A DNA stretch of 64,000 nt from DASQBT01 sp963746955 (GTDB lineage: Bacteria > Pseudomonadota > Gammaproteobacteria > Burkholderiales > Thiobacillaceae). Numbering within the stretch: the first letter of the stretch is position 1; each line of letters opens with the position of its first letter. Made by a program: the position numbers and the translations under genes. The notes below the pieces were generated by a model that saw nothing but the letters and a program-made list of their open reading frames with translations, had not been told where the DNA came from and did no database searches. Positions 53,503 to 61,703 of this stretch are shown here, piece by piece. The stretch covers positions 1 through 64,000 of the forward strand of contig CAVVDR010000010.1 in assembly GCA_963746955.1 (NCBI GenBank). Reading direction: 5' to 3'.

Positions 53503-53857
53503 GTGTTGACCTCCTATTGTTGCGGCATTTTAAGGCGGTGCCGCATACGCCTGATCAATGTAATGGATTCTCCCGCCCGAGTTGAGTGGTGGGGCTGGTT
53601 GTTGCTCTCAGCACTCGCATCTGCCTGCCCCTTGTTACTCAGATGGCCCGCGGCCTTTCGTTGATGCTGCGACCTCGGCAAGCGCGTCAGTGTAATCGCG
53701 CTCTTCCTCCTTGGGTTTGGGGCATGTCCTCGGGCCGGGACGATACTTCACCTTGAGCTCGAACTTATTATGCTGATAGAGATATTCAAAGACTCAAGGA
53801 GTTCCCTGCACTTGCTTGCTGGGATCACCGGTGGGCTGGAGCGCCATGCCGGGCTGC
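53503..53857. other. Gap with a possible gene remnant
   Basis: On the minus strand, bases 53790-53635 read VFEYLYQHNKFELKVKY, then RPGPRTCPKPKEEERDYTD and on to a stop. This is coding-like, with a neighbouring-frame extension CRELLESL upstream, so it may be a frameshifted remnant of about 60 residues. No intact gene, no clear attC. Confidence 0.35.
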
Positions 53858-54454
53858 TCATCGGCCCGAATCCGGGGCAGTGGCAGGGGCAACCGGAGCG
53901 GGGACGACATTGGAGATCGGTGGCAGCGACTTGAGATACGCGAATACTGCGCGCAGATCGTCGTCAGTCATCAACGCGAAATCCATCCAGGGCATGGGCG
54001 GCAGGATAGCGCGTCCGCCGCCAGCATGTTTGCCGGTGCGCATGGCCTGAATGAAGATCTCCGGAGTCCAGCCCCCCAATCCGGTGGCATCCGGAGTGAG
54101 ATTCGCCGCATAACTCACGCCCCACGCGCCGGCCCAGGCGGTAAAGTCATTGTTCGCGATTGCGCCCCACTGGCCGGGGCCGATGACGCCTGACGGCACC
54201 GGGGGCAATTTGGCGTTCGCCGGATGGCCCGACAGAAGACGGGTTTTGTCAGGAACCGGACCGTCCGCAGTGAATGATTTCGGAGTGTGACAATCGCCGC
54301 AACCTTCTACATTCACAAGATAGAGGCCACGCTCGATGGAAGTGGCTTCGGTGGCGCGTGGCGGCTCATGCTTTGTGCACGCGGCGGTTGCGCCGAGTGC
54401 GGCGACAATCAAACAGGTTCTGAAAAGCCTTCCGGGTTGAATTCGTGCGAGCAT
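53858..54454 (-). CDS. Mono-haem cytochrome c, secreted
   Basis: 198 residues from ATG 54454 (AAGGACAGAAGG ahead). N-terminal signal with a cysteine (FRTCLIVAALGATAAC), so possibly a lipoprotein. Haem motif CGDCH with GLYLVNVEG before it. Distal Met candidates MPWMDFALMTDDDLRAVFAYLKSLPPI fit the end of class I cytochrome c domains. Periplasmic electron carrier. It lies 77 bp after an attC. Confidence 0.88.
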   Translation of the reverse strand: MLARIQPGRLFRTCLIVAALGATAACTKHEPPRATEATSIERGLYLVNVEGCGDCHTPKSFTADGPVPDKTRLLSGHPANAKLPPVPSGVIGPGQWGAIANNDFTAWAGAWGVSYAANLTPDATGLGGWTPEIFIQAMRTGKHAGGGRAILPPMPWMDFALMTDDDLRAVFAYLKSLPPISNVVPAPVAPATAPDSGR

Positions 54455-54531
54455 CCTTCTGTCCTTTGCCGTTGAGTTGCGTTGTCTCGAAGTTATAAAG
54501 CATAGAGTGCCGATTTCCTGTTGTGACAGCG

Positions 54532-54591
54532 GCCCAACGATCAAGCTCGGCCGCGACGCGACGGGGCGTCGGCTGGAGCGACTTGTTGGCC
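54532..54591 (-). repeat. Integron attC site
   Basis: On the minus strand: R'' GGCCAAC, L'' AAGTCGCTCCAGCCGA, an inner stem CGACGCC/ variable, L' GGCCGAGCTTGATC and R' GTTGGGC. The L arms pair GCTCCAGCCG with CGGCCGAGC leaving an unpaired base, the extrahelical feature of attC. 60 bp. Confidence 0.75.
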
Positions 54592-55437
54592 ACCGGCCGC
54601 ATATTGCCTCTCCAGAATGACCAGCGCAATTCCACCGAGTATGGCCACGGACGCCAGTACCAAACGCAAGCTTACGGACTCACCCAGGAAAGCGATTCCA
54701 CCCAGGGCTGCAATGACCGGAACGCTGAGCTGCACGGTCGCGGCATGGGTTGTTTTCAATGCAGGTAATGCGGTATACCAAATGGCGTACCCTATACCGG
54801 AAGCCAGCGCGCCCGAGGCAACCGCGTACCCAAAGCCGGCACTATCCAGAGACGCACTCCCATGCGTAAGCACGCTCATTGCGGCTGCGATGGGAACGGC
54901 ACGCAGGAAATTCCCCGCCGTTACCCTGATGGGATCGCCCGCACCTTTCCCACGCAAAGAATAGACGCCCCACGCAACTCCCGCGCTCAACATCAACACG
55001 GAACCTGAAAAGGGTGGCGCAGAAAGGCCTGGCAGCAACAGACCGACCAGTCCTCCGAGCGCGAGCAGAAGGCCGACAAGCTGCAGTTTCAGCAACCGTT
55101 CTCCCGCCCATATGCCATGGGCGATCATCGTTGCCTGTACAGCGCCAAACAGCAGCAGCGCGCCCGTTGCCGCGGGCAGGCTCAGATACGCAAAAGAAAA
55201 ACCAGCCGCATAGACAAACAACGCGAATGCCGAAAGCCAGGTGCCGTTGCCGGCACGTGCGCCGCGGCTCATGCGCGTGACGAGCCAAAGCGCTGCCGCT
55301 CCGGAGATCAGTCGGATGGTGGTAAAGCTCCCTGCATCAATGCAGGTGTGTTTAAGAGCGACGCGGCATAGCAGGGAATTTCCCGCAAATGCCATCATGG
55401 CCAGGGAGGTCAGGGCCGCTATCCTTGCAGACGACAT
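54541..55437 (-). CDS. EamA/DMT-family transporter
   Basis: 298 residues, ten membrane helices in two EamA repeats (LTSLAMMAFAGNSLLCRVAL, TGALLLFGAVQATMIAHGIW; SAGVAWGVYSLRGKGAGDP, YALPA-type second repeat, VIAALGGIAFLGESVSLRLVLASVAILGGIALVIL). Probably exports a small metabolite. The last 16 residues (QQVAPADAPSRRGRA) are encoded by the attC at 54532-54591, so the native stop seems lost or the gene ends inside its recombination site. Confidence 0.9.
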   Translation of the reverse strand: MSSARIAALTSLAMMAFAGNSLLCRVALKHTCIDAGSFTTIRLISGAAALWLVTRMSRGARAGNGTWLSAFALFVYAAGFSFAYLSLPAATGALLLFGAVQATMIAHGIWAGERLLKLQLVGLLLALGGLVGLLLPGLSAPPFSGSVLMLSAGVAWGVYSLRGKGAGDPIRVTAGNFLRAVPIAAAMSVLTHGSASLDSAGFGYAVASGALASGIGYAIWYTALPALKTTHAATVQLSVPVIAALGGIAFLGESVSLRLVLASVAILGGIALVILERQYAAGGQQVAPADAPSRRGRA

Positions 55438-55560
55438 TTCCAGCCTTCAGGCAATACCTCGGCACTCACCCTTTGAGCGAGGCCACCCGCTGCGGCCGCA
55501 TGCCGGAGCAGATCGGCCAGAGCAAATGGTCAGCGCACACCCTTGAACTCCAGTCATTCG

Positions 55561-55971
55561 CTATCGTGCCAACAGCTCACATAACCAATAGACGGCAATT
55601 GCCATTTGCACCGTGAATGCAAGAAAGCGTGCGTTCGCGGCGAGTATGCTGGTCGATGCAAGGTGAATGGAAGATTGAAGCAGCCGGGCAAGCAGCAACC
55701 AAGGGGCCAGGGCGTCGGTGACATCGGCCCGATTCGTGAGCAGCGCTACCACCAGGAGTCCGCCGATTATCGGGAAGCTCTCGATGCAGTTGGCGTGAGC
55801 GCGCGCCAGGCGTTGCATGAAGGGAGGAAGATTCGAATTGTCCGGTCTGAACTCGTTGGCGGCAACGGTGCGGGTGACCAGGAAACGTACTCGCAGTCCT
55901 TCCATCAGAATCAGCAGGAACATCGTCCAGGCAATGAGTGCGGTGAGTACCAATGCGGAAACGTTGTGCAT
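55561..55971 (-). CDS. MAPEG family membrane protein
   Basis: 136 residues, four helices. ALVLTALIAWTMFLLILMEGLRVRF, RLARAHANCIESFPIIGGLLVV (the ExxP/HxNxxE-type glutathione-binding segment) and LASTSILAANARFLAFTVQM are the MAPEG pattern. Eukaryotic relatives are glutathione transferases; bacterial function is unclear. ATG 55971 has a GGAC-type weak ribosome site. Confidence 0.85.
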   Translation of the reverse strand: MHNVSALVLTALIAWTMFLLILMEGLRVRFLVTRTVAANEFRPDNSNLPPFMQRLARAHANCIESFPIIGGLLVVALLTNRADVTDALAPWLLLARLLQSSIHLASTSILAANARFLAFTVQMAIAVYWLCELLAR

Positions 55972-56288
55972 GCTCCATGTCCTTTGTGAGGTGGTGAATT
56001 GCGATACTGCCGGATGATTCCATACTTGTCGCGCAAGGCTGCGGGAAGAAAGGGCTGGATCTTCTCCTGTGCCGTATCAGCGGCGGAGCTGAGCGGCAAG
56101 CGGTGCGAACCTGCGGCGCGTAAACTGCGCCTTCTTTCGCCCGAACGCGATGTTAGCCATCATGCCTTTCCCCTTCTAGCCAGGGTCCAGGGAAGTCTGT
56201 ACTCACCTTTCCAGTCAGACCAGCCCCCGCCCGTGCCAAGTGCGGGGCAGGGCAAACCACGTATTGATAGGAACGTCAGCCATCAATT
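55972..56288. other. Cassette-region gap, no gene supported
   Basis: About 317 bp. A 26-codon minus-strand frame at about 56163 is too short to support. GC-rich hairpins (for example GCCCCGCACTTGGC...GGGCGGGGGC near 56225) may be attC debris. Confidence 0.4.
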
Positions 56289-56350
56289 GCTCAAACCCTG
56301 AATTCAGTCCGCGCCGGTCAGGGCCGTTACGCCCGCAGGAATTGTTGGGC
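56289..56350 (-). repeat. Integron attC site
   Basis: On the minus strand R'' GCCCAAC begins 15 bp after the SRPBCC stop. L'' AATTCCTGCGG, a GGCCCTGACCGG centre, L' ACTGAATTCAGG and R' GTTTGAGC follow. R' pairs with R'' except for one extra base. 62 bp. Confidence 0.65.
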
Positions 56351-56365
56351 ACCTTCGGAGGCCGG

Positions 56366-56812
56366 TTATTGCCGGATTTCCGGTTCAACGAGTCTTGCGA
56401 GCAGTTCGAGGGACTCTTGCCAGCCAAGATAGCACGCTTCGACGGGAATCACGTCCGGAATCCCGGCTTGCACCACGCTCAACTCGGTTCCGCAGGAAAT
56501 CGACTTCAAGGATACCGTCACCTGTATGACGCCAGGAAGATTGGGGTCGTCAAATTCATCCGTGTAGCGGATCAACTCGTTTGGCACCAGCTCGAGGTAC
56601 TCGCCACCAAAGGAATGGCTCTGTCCGGTAGTAAAGTTGGTGAATGACATCTTGAATGTCCCGCCCACCCTGGCCTCCAGGTGATGGACAGTGCCGGTAA
56701 ATCCGTTCGGGGGAAGCCACTTGGCCATCGCGTCGGCATTGAGAAATGCGCGATACACGCGCTCGGGCGGCGCACGCAGAACACGATGGAGATGCACAGT
56801 GTTTGTGGCCAT
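56366..56812 (-). CDS. SRPBCC (AHSA1/CalC-type) protein
   Basis: 148 residues. HRVLRAPPERVYRAFLNADAMAKWLPPNGF, HHLEARVGGTFKMSFTNF, GGEYLELVPNELIRYTDEF and the final helix GWQESLELLARLVE are the AHSA1 pattern. Small-ligand binding cavity; enzymatic role unknown. AGGAGA precedes ATG 56812. It is immediately followed by an attC. Confidence 0.9.
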   Translation of the reverse strand: MATNTVHLHRVLRAPPERVYRAFLNADAMAKWLPPNGFTGTVHHLEARVGGTFKMSFTNFTTGQSHSFGGEYLELVPNELIRYTDEFDDPNLPGVIQVTVSLKSISCGTELSVVQAGIPDVIPVEACYLGWQESLELLARLVEPEIRQ

Positions 56813-56954
56813 GATGTTTCTCTCCTGTCCCTGGCGGATTTCAAGGTAGATTTCCGCATTGCAATTCGACCGTATTGCCGGATGCAACTTTGGAACCCAA
56901 CATCAGAACCGTACCCGGCCGACAGGTGTCGAACGGCCAATCCCCATCAGCCAT

Positions 56955-57398
56955 TCAAAACGCGACGGTCACCCCGCATTTTTCGGCAACCGCAAGCAAT
57001 TTTGCAACATCGGGCGGGCCGGCGGGGATCTCCTGGTCGATCGCAGTAAAGAGCCGGGCGGCGTGGCTGTTTTGGCCGGCGATCGAGATCATCTCGCCGC
57101 CGCCGGCGCCAAAGCGAAAGCTGTGAATCGTGCCCGCGGGCAGGTGGACCAGTGTGCCGGGCGTGGCAGTGATGTTCTCGCCGCCGTGACTGATCTCGAC
57201 GGTGCCCTTGACGACATAGAAGGATTCGTCCCAATCATGGCTGTGCGGCGGCGGTCCGGTTCCCTCATCGCCCTTCTGCAAGAAAATCTCATAGCTCTGC
57301 GTAGATGCATTGGACGCCAGCACAGTGACTGTCTCGCCCACCACATTAAGCGCACGGGCGTATGTATTGGGTTTCACCACAAAGGGTTGAGGCTTCAT
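56955..57398 (-). CDS. Cupin-domain protein
   Basis: 147 residues, one cupin barrel: DEGTGPPPHSHDWDESFYVVKG (motif 1 with His, His, Glu) and GTLVHLPAGTIHSFRFG (motif 2 His). Metal-dependent dioxygenase, isomerase or sensor; substrate unknown. AGGAGGT lies before ATG 57398. A fragment of a second copy of this cassette is found at 58703-58920. Confidence 0.9.
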   Translation of the reverse strand: MKPQPFVVKPNTYARALNVVGETVTVLASNASTQSYEIFLQKGDEGTGPPPHSHDWDESFYVVKGTVEISHGGENITATPGTLVHLPAGTIHSFRFGAGGGEMISIAGQNSHAARLFTAIDQEIPAGPPDVAKLLAVAEKCGVTVAF

Positions 57399-57411
57399 CG
57401 TTACCTACCTC

Positions 57412-57540
57412 CTGCAGGTTTGGTTCAATCGAGACTTAATCGTAGTTTGCGAGACGGGCCGTGTCCAGACCCGGTCTCCCTCGGCGCTGGTGGCGGCCAG
57501 TGCGATCGGCTACCGCCCGGAGCGCCCCCAGGTTTGAATT
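57412..57540 (-). repeat. Cupin upstream region, copy 1 of a duplicated segment
   Basis: Shares GGTTCAATCG, a TTAA centre and GTGCGATCGGCT-CCGCCCGG words in the same order with 58800-58920. Together with the coding similarity at 58703-58787 this indicates an ancestral duplication of the cupin cassette front. Confidence 0.55.
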
Positions 57541-57582
57541 CAGCGGCTGCCCAAGGCGGTCCGCTGGATTGATTCGTCCGGC
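57523..57582 (-). repeat. attC-like palindrome (degenerate)
   Basis: On the minus strand: GACGAATCAATCCAGCGG, then ACCGCCTTGGGCAGCCGC, then TGAATTCAAACC and GGGGGC. The AAGCGGACCGCC...CCGCTTAATTCAA pattern is typical of attC arms, but the R cores have drifted. It lies 12 bp after the catalase-family stop. Confidence 0.45.
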
Positions 57583-57594
57583 GTTTGCAGTTTA

Positions 57595-58602
57595 TCAATT
57601 CCCGCTTAGCCGCTTGCCGAATGATATTGCATATGCAGGCGAGCGGAAGAGCAGGACGGGATCATTCGTCGGCTCGATTCCATCAGACATCACGAGCGGG
57701 TCGAAGTTGATCTTTTCGCATTCCGCACCCTTCTGCGGCGTCGCAGAAGAAATGGTCAATGTTCCGACCTTGACCTCCTTGCGGTTTGCAGGCCACATCA
57801 AGGTAGGATTGTCTACAGGATCACCAGGAGCGCCAATCGCCAGCACCATGTCCCAGCGCACAGGTCCATGCTTGAGTCGATCAATCAATTTCTGTTCAAG
57901 AAAGTTGGGTGGCGAAGACTTCAGTTCCTCATCAGACATCTGTTTTTCGCCGTCCTCGGGTACGAAGCGCCAATGGACCAGCGTGGTCTTGTTCCTGCGA
58001 TTCACGAATTTGAACGTATGGATGCCGAAGTAGCTGCTGTTGGCCCAGCTAGGCGGTGGATTATTCTTGGCCAGAAATGCCGCCTGCGGCAAGCTGTCCG
58101 GGTGACTTGCCCTGAATGCCTTGATCTTCTCTGGATCAGGTTTGCCGGTTGCCGGATCAGGTTTCTTGGAGACGATATCGTCAAAAAATGTCTGTGGCGT
58201 CGCCGCGCCAAAGACGGGCGTATTCAGCATCGTCATGTGCTGCAGGCGGCCCCCCGGCAGCCTGAATTCCAGCGCCATGCCTCGCGGAATCCTTGCGGTA
58301 TCCGGTACCCTGGGATTGCCGCCGGGCATGGAGAAACGCGCGACAACCGGCACCGGTTTGCCTGAAAACAGCGTCGAACGCGTATAGACGCGCGCCGCCG
58401 GCAATCCGACAAATTCGCCAGCAGCGCATGTCCCCTTGGTGTGATTACGGCGTTCCCCCGGATGTACTCCAAAAGTGCCTTCCAGCGCGGACACCACTTG
58501 ATCCGGAGTCACTTCTTTTTTCGCCGCCATGCAAAGCGGCGCGGTGATGATCAGCAGTCCGCCTAGCAGCCATGCTGATACATTGTTTCCTGCAACGAAC
58601 AT
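57595..58602 (-). CDS. Catalase-family (SrpA-like) secreted peroxidase
   Basis: 335 residues from ATG 58602. Signal peptide 1-26 (AWLLGGLLIITAPLCMA). Short catalase-related fold: ERRNHTKGTCAAGEFVG (distal His region), PVVARFSMPGGNPRVPD, RGMALEFRLPGGRLQHMTMLNTPVF, SYFGIHTFKFVN and DPLVMSDGIEPTNDPVLLFRSPAYA. These periplasmic haem proteins have peroxidase rather than full catalase activity. AAGGAG lies just ahead of the start. Confidence 0.92.
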   Translation of the reverse strand: MFVAGNNVSAWLLGGLLIITAPLCMAAKKEVTPDQVVSALEGTFGVHPGERRNHTKGTCAAGEFVGLPAARVYTRSTLFSGKPVPVVARFSMPGGNPRVPDTARIPRGMALEFRLPGGRLQHMTMLNTPVFGAATPQTFFDDIVSKKPDPATGKPDPEKIKAFRASHPDSLPQAAFLAKNNPPPSWANSSYFGIHTFKFVNRRNKTTLVHWRFVPEDGEKQMSDEELKSSPPNFLEQKLIDRLKHGPVRWDMVLAIGAPGDPVDNPTLMWPANRKEVKVGTLTISSATPQKGAECEKINFDPLVMSDGIEPTNDPVLLFRSPAYAISFGKRLSGN

Positions 58603-58634
58603 ATATGCTCCTTTCATTTTCTGAAGCCGGACCA

Positions 58635-58702
58635 GGCGCCAAATGTTTGAATTCACGGGCCTGCGCGACTTATCGCGCAGGCCCGGCGGAATGATTGCCT
58701 GG
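58635..58702 (-). repeat. attC-like palindrome (degenerate)
   Basis: On the minus strand: AGGCAATCATTCCGCC, a 10-bp stem GGGCCTGCGCG/CGCGCAGGCCC, then GTGAATTCAAAC and TTTGGCGCC. Same layout and L' word (TGAATTCAA) as the sites at 50812 and 57523. Confidence 0.5.
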
Positions 58703-58787
58703 ACTTGGACGCAAGGATAACCCGGCTGGCCCAATCAAGTGCAGGGGCATCCGTGTCGGGCGTCGGTGCAAATGCTTGAGGCTTCAC
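58703..58787 (-). pseudogene. N-terminal fragment of a second cupin gene
   Basis: From GTG 58787 the frame reads VKPQAFAPTPDTDAPALDW and then RVILASKS. This aligns with the first 30 residues of the intact cupin (MKPQPFVVKPNTYARALNV ... VTVLASN). Upstream DNA to about 58920 also matches the cupin upstream region. The copy ends at the attC-like palindrome 58635-58702 and has no cupin motifs. Confidence 0.6.
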
Positions 58788-59161
58788 AGTCCCCCGCCTC
58801 CTGTGAGTTGGATTCAATCGGGAGTTAACCGCACTTTTGGGCATGGATCCTGTCTGGACACAGCCTCCGCCGGAGCAGGCAGCGGGCAGTGCGATCGGCT
58901 GCCGCCCGGCGCGGCAGAAGGGTTGCGAACAATGGCCTCGAAGCGGCGCGCGCAGGCCTGGCATGAAGACGTCCGCGACATCGCATGGCTGGGCGTGACG
59001 TTGACCGCGGCACCTGCGGCCCGGGAAATCCGCATGCGCGTCAGCGTGCTCATTGAGAGCCATGCCACTTGACGGCCAGGCCCGCTCGTCGATTCGAAGC
59101 TTTGCAAGGCGGCAGAAAATCGGTCGCAGTGCAGCCATCTGCTTGAGGCGATACGTTCGAA
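58788..59161. other. Gap: duplicated cupin upstream region and non-coding sequence
   Basis: Bases 58800-58920 match 57412-57540. The rest, to 59161, has no supported gene; open frames are GC-driven. Confidence 0.45.
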
Positions 59162-60028
59162 TCAAAAGTAGGGCGGCGGGTCGGGCAGTTTGCTGCCGCA
59201 GGCGCATTGCCCGTTGGTCTTTTCATGGTTATTCATTTTTTTGCAATCCCTGCACCGCACCCACAGGGTGTTGATGTGATGAGGCACCCATACGCTGGTA
59301 TAGGCCGCATCGCTCAACTCATCCCAGAATCTTTTCATTGCGTGACTGTGGGCCGGGCTTTGCATGATCTGGCGAACATCTTCGGGATGTTTCCAGGCGC
59401 CGATGGTAATGCCCCGCCCACCCGTGCGGGCCAGAGCCAGCCCAATGAATCCATCCATCTGCAACAGCTCCCTGGCAATTTCCCGTGACTGATTCTTTAT
59501 CTCCTCCGTATCCTCATTGGAATTCCAGATTGACGTGATACTGAATGCGCCGGGTTTCTCCAAGTTGCCCGTTTGCGCGAAAACGGAATAGCCAAATGAA
59601 AAGGGGCCGATCCCGGACGGCTGGACAAGCACCTGCAAGCCCATCTGCTCCGGAACGACCCTGGTATCAAAGTAGCCCACCACAGACTCGATCCTGCCGC
59701 CCGATACCTTGATGAAATCCGCGCCGGGAAGCAGCACCTTTTGTCCCGAAGGGGGCAAACCCTGAAACGATCCGGTATTGGTTCCCTTCATCAGCCATTG
59801 CGCTGCCACCATCCCCTCGCCAGACTCGGCCTTGCTGACTAATTCAAATGCAAGGTCGGGGAAAGCCTCCCACAGGCTTTGCGCATACGCGCCGATATCG
59901 CGGCCTCGCACCTTTATGCTGGGGTCATGGTATTCGCCCTCTTCAGTGAAGAGGCTGGCGATGGAACCGGCATCGTGGGCATTCCATGCATTGAAATACG
60001 CTTGTGCGACATCTGGAGGATTATTCAT
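59162..60028 (-). CDS. SnoaL-like ester cyclase fused to a second domain and a zinc ribbon
   Basis: 288 residues. Residues 1-125 are a SnoaL/NTF2-like ester cyclase domain (VAQAYFNAWNAHDAGSIASLF, EGEYHDPSIKVRGRDIGAYAQ, GLPPSGQKVLLPGADFIKVSGG). About 140-240 form a second alpha/beta domain of monooxygenase-barrel appearance (GAFSITSIWNSNED, GFIGLALARTGGRGITIGAWKHPEDVRQIM). The end is a four-cysteine ribbon (CRDCKK ... CACGSKLP). The fusion is unusual; the reaction cannot be assigned. Confidence 0.8.
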   Translation of the reverse strand: MNNPPDVAQAYFNAWNAHDAGSIASLFTEEGEYHDPSIKVRGRDIGAYAQSLWEAFPDLAFELVSKAESGEGMVAAQWLMKGTNTGSFQGLPPSGQKVLLPGADFIKVSGGRIESVVGYFDTRVVPEQMGLQVLVQPSGIGPFSFGYSVFAQTGNLEKPGAFSITSIWNSNEDTEEIKNQSREIARELLQMDGFIGLALARTGGRGITIGAWKHPEDVRQIMQSPAHSHAMKRFWDELSDAAYTSVWVPHHINTLWVRCRDCKKMNNHEKTNGQCACGSKLPDPPPYF

Positions 60029-60074
60029 GAATAGATATCTCCGACAAAATTCTGGCGTGAAGACGAGCGGCGTT

Positions 60075-60143
60075 GCGTTGCCTGGACCCTAGGGGAGCCC
60101 CTGGCGGGCAAGCAAGACGGGCTTCCGGTGGGCGGGGCAACGC
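60075..60143. repeat. Inverted repeat between cold-shock and ester-cyclase genes
   Basis: GCGTTGCC (60075-60082) is the complement of GGCAACGC (60136-60143), 53 bp apart, with further short GC pairings inside. It occupies the place of an attC but lacks RYYYAAC/GTTRRRY cores. Confidence 0.45.
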
Positions 60144-60145
60144 GG

Positions 60146-60697
60146 TCATTTGGCGATAGGACCGGTGCACCACTGCTGTTCACAAGGGACGCCGTCGTGA
60201 TCGCCGTCCATTTTGACGTTGGGGCAGTTCTTCAGGAAGAACGTTGCTTCGGCGCAGGAAGTCATTTGGGAACAATAGGTACGGCCATCGCAGTGCAAGG
60301 ACGACGAGGCGGCTTGATCGCCGGACGGGGCGGCGACTGACGATTGTGGTGCAATGCGGCGGGAGTATTCGCCGTACCCGTAGTAAGCCAGGGCAACGAC
60401 AATGACAAGCGGAATGACCCGGCCAAAGATACCTTGTCCCGCAATGCGGCGGCCGGAGTTTGATTGGCGAGCCACACGCACGGTGGAACGGCCAGGGCAA
60501 AGCAGGTGCTTCGCTCGTTTCTTTCCGGCACTGTCGATCTCAATTTCAAACGTGAGTCGCTCTCCGATCGTTGGGCGACGGCCATCTCTGGGAAAGGCGG
60601 AGATGTGAACAAAAACTTCAGGGCCGCCCTGAGTCGGGGCAATGAATCCGAAGCCGCGATCATCATTCCACTTTGCGAGTGTGCCTTCGATGCGCAT
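60146..60697 (-). CDS. Cold-shock domain - transmembrane - Excalibur protein
   Basis: 183 residues. Residues 1-66 are a cold-shock domain with RNP motifs GFGFIAP and VFVHISAF. About 98-116 is a membrane helix (VIPLVIVVALAYYGYGEY). The C-terminal part (about 140-178) is an Excalibur calcium-binding domain (CPNVKMDGDHDGVPCEQQWC, DxDxDG-x-x-CE). Nucleic acid would be bound in the cytoplasm and calcium outside, in one protein. Relatives with CSD plus DUF1294 membrane parts exist; Excalibur in place of it is less usual. Confidence 0.85.
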   Translation of the reverse strand: MRIEGTLAKWNDDRGFGFIAPTQGGPEVFVHISAFPRDGRRPTIGERLTFEIEIDSAGKKRAKHLLCPGRSTVRVARQSNSGRRIAGQGIFGRVIPLVIVVALAYYGYGEYSRRIAPQSSVAAPSGDQAASSSLHCDGRTYCSQMTSCAEATFFLKNCPNVKMDGDHDGVPCEQQWCTGPIAK

Positions 60698-60704
60698 TCA
60701 AAAG

Positions 60705-60770
60705 GGCCGACTCGGAGTGGATTTGCCTGCGCGGCTCTTCGCGCAGGTGCGGTGCAATGACGGGTTGGGC
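60705..60770 (-). repeat. Integron attC site (R' drifted)
   Basis: On the minus strand: R'' GCCCAAC 23 bp after the stop of the 60794 gene, L'' CCGTCATTGCAC, inner stem CCTGCGCG-AAGAGC-CGCGCAGG, then TCCACTCCGA and R' GTCGGCC. The R arms pair with one mismatch. The next gene starts 7 bp later. Confidence 0.6.
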
Positions 60771-60793
60771 AATTTCCAGGCTTCTTGCATCGA

Positions 60794-61174
60794 TCAGACC
60801 GTACTCATGAGTACTGCAGCCAGTGCCGATGGATCAGCCACGCTCACCATAAGTTGTCGCAGGCGGACGGGAAAACCCACAACGTATCCGCGCTGAGCTG
60901 GTGTTAAGTTGATGGTCAGAATTCCTCGTCCCGATCCGTTTACCAACCATCGGCCCGCGAACCCGTGAACCCCACGACTCAGGGGACGCTCATGCGTTGC
61001 GGCGGCCAGGGCGACAGCGGTTCTCGGAAAATTGGAGCGAAATGCCCAACCCATTTGCACCCGAACCTCCCCGTCATTCACTTCAACATAGGAACTCGAA
61101 GGAGGCAGCAACAAAGCACTCGACAAAATCCCATACCATGCATCGAACTGAATCGGAAAGCGTTGTGGTTTCAT
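60794..61174 (-). CDS. Small cytosolic protein, unrecognised
   Basis: 126 residues from ATG 61174. Beta-rich, PH-like appearance: FDAWYGILSSALLLPPSSSYVEVNDGEVRVQMGWAFRSNFP, RGVHGFAGRWLVNGSGRGILTINLTPAQRG, FPVRLRQLMVSVADPSALAAVL. No membrane segment. It resembles short hypothetical proteins that measure about 125 residues in several phyla. Not assigned. Confidence 0.65.
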   Translation of the reverse strand: MKPQRFPIQFDAWYGILSSALLLPPSSSYVEVNDGEVRVQMGWAFRSNFPRTAVALAAATHERPLSRGVHGFAGRWLVNGSGRGILTINLTPAQRGYVVGFPVRLRQLMVSVADPSALAAVLMSTV

Positions 61175-61250
61175 GTGGCCCATCTCCGTTTACTGGCGGT
61201 CCAAGCCAAGGCCAAGGCACCGGCCCTGCCGCGGCACAGGACAGGAGCAC

Positions 61251-61703
61251 TTAATGCGCGGTCTCGGCAAGCATCTGCTCCAGCCGTTCAAAACTGTCGG
61301 TCCAGCCTGCTTCATGCAACGCGCGGCGGTCCTCCGTAGCGAAACCGCCTTGGATCAAGAGAACCTCGGTCCCGTCATCTCGATCCTGAAGGGACAGCGT
61401 GACCAGCGTCTCCCGATCGTCCGGGTCGGGCGGGGACCATCGAAACGTGTACGCCAGACGGGCGGGAGAATCGACCTCCCGGAACTCTCCCGAGAGGTAG
61501 AAGAGATCACCTTCCGGAGGCTGCATCGCGATCCGATAGCTGCCGTCGACCACCGGATCGAAATCAATGCTGGGAACACTAAAGCCTCTCGGCCCCCACC
61601 ACCTGGCGAGCTCGCCCGGCTTGGTCAGGGCACGGTATACGACCGTCCGCGGGAAAGGCAGAAACCGCTTCAGGCGCAGGACTAGTGGATCGTTTACATT
61701 CAT
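61251..61703 (-). CDS. SRPBCC (AHSA1-type) protein
   Basis: 150 residues. LVLRLKRFLPFPRTVVYRALTKPGELARWWGPRGF, SYRIAMQPPEGDLFYLSGEFREVDSPARLAYTFRW, ETLVTLSLQDRDDGTEVLLIQGGF and a final HEAGWTDSFERLEQML helix are the AHSA1 pattern. GGGAGGTGA lies ahead of ATG 61703 and overlaps the stop of the preceding fragment (TGA/ATG overlap), so it is translated behind it. Confidence 0.92.
   Translation of the reverse strand: MNVNDPLVLRLKRFLPFPRTVVYRALTKPGELARWWGPRGFSVPSIDFDPVVDGSYRIAMQPPEGDLFYLSGEFREVDSPARLAYTFRWSPPDPDDRETLVTLSLQDRDDGTEVLLIQGGFATEDRRALHEAGWTDSFERLEQMLAETAH

Noticed and set aside
56888..56954. attC between the second cupin-side genes (GTTGGGT word at about 56893)
   Set aside because: One core-like word only; no matching R'' or L arms could be paired.
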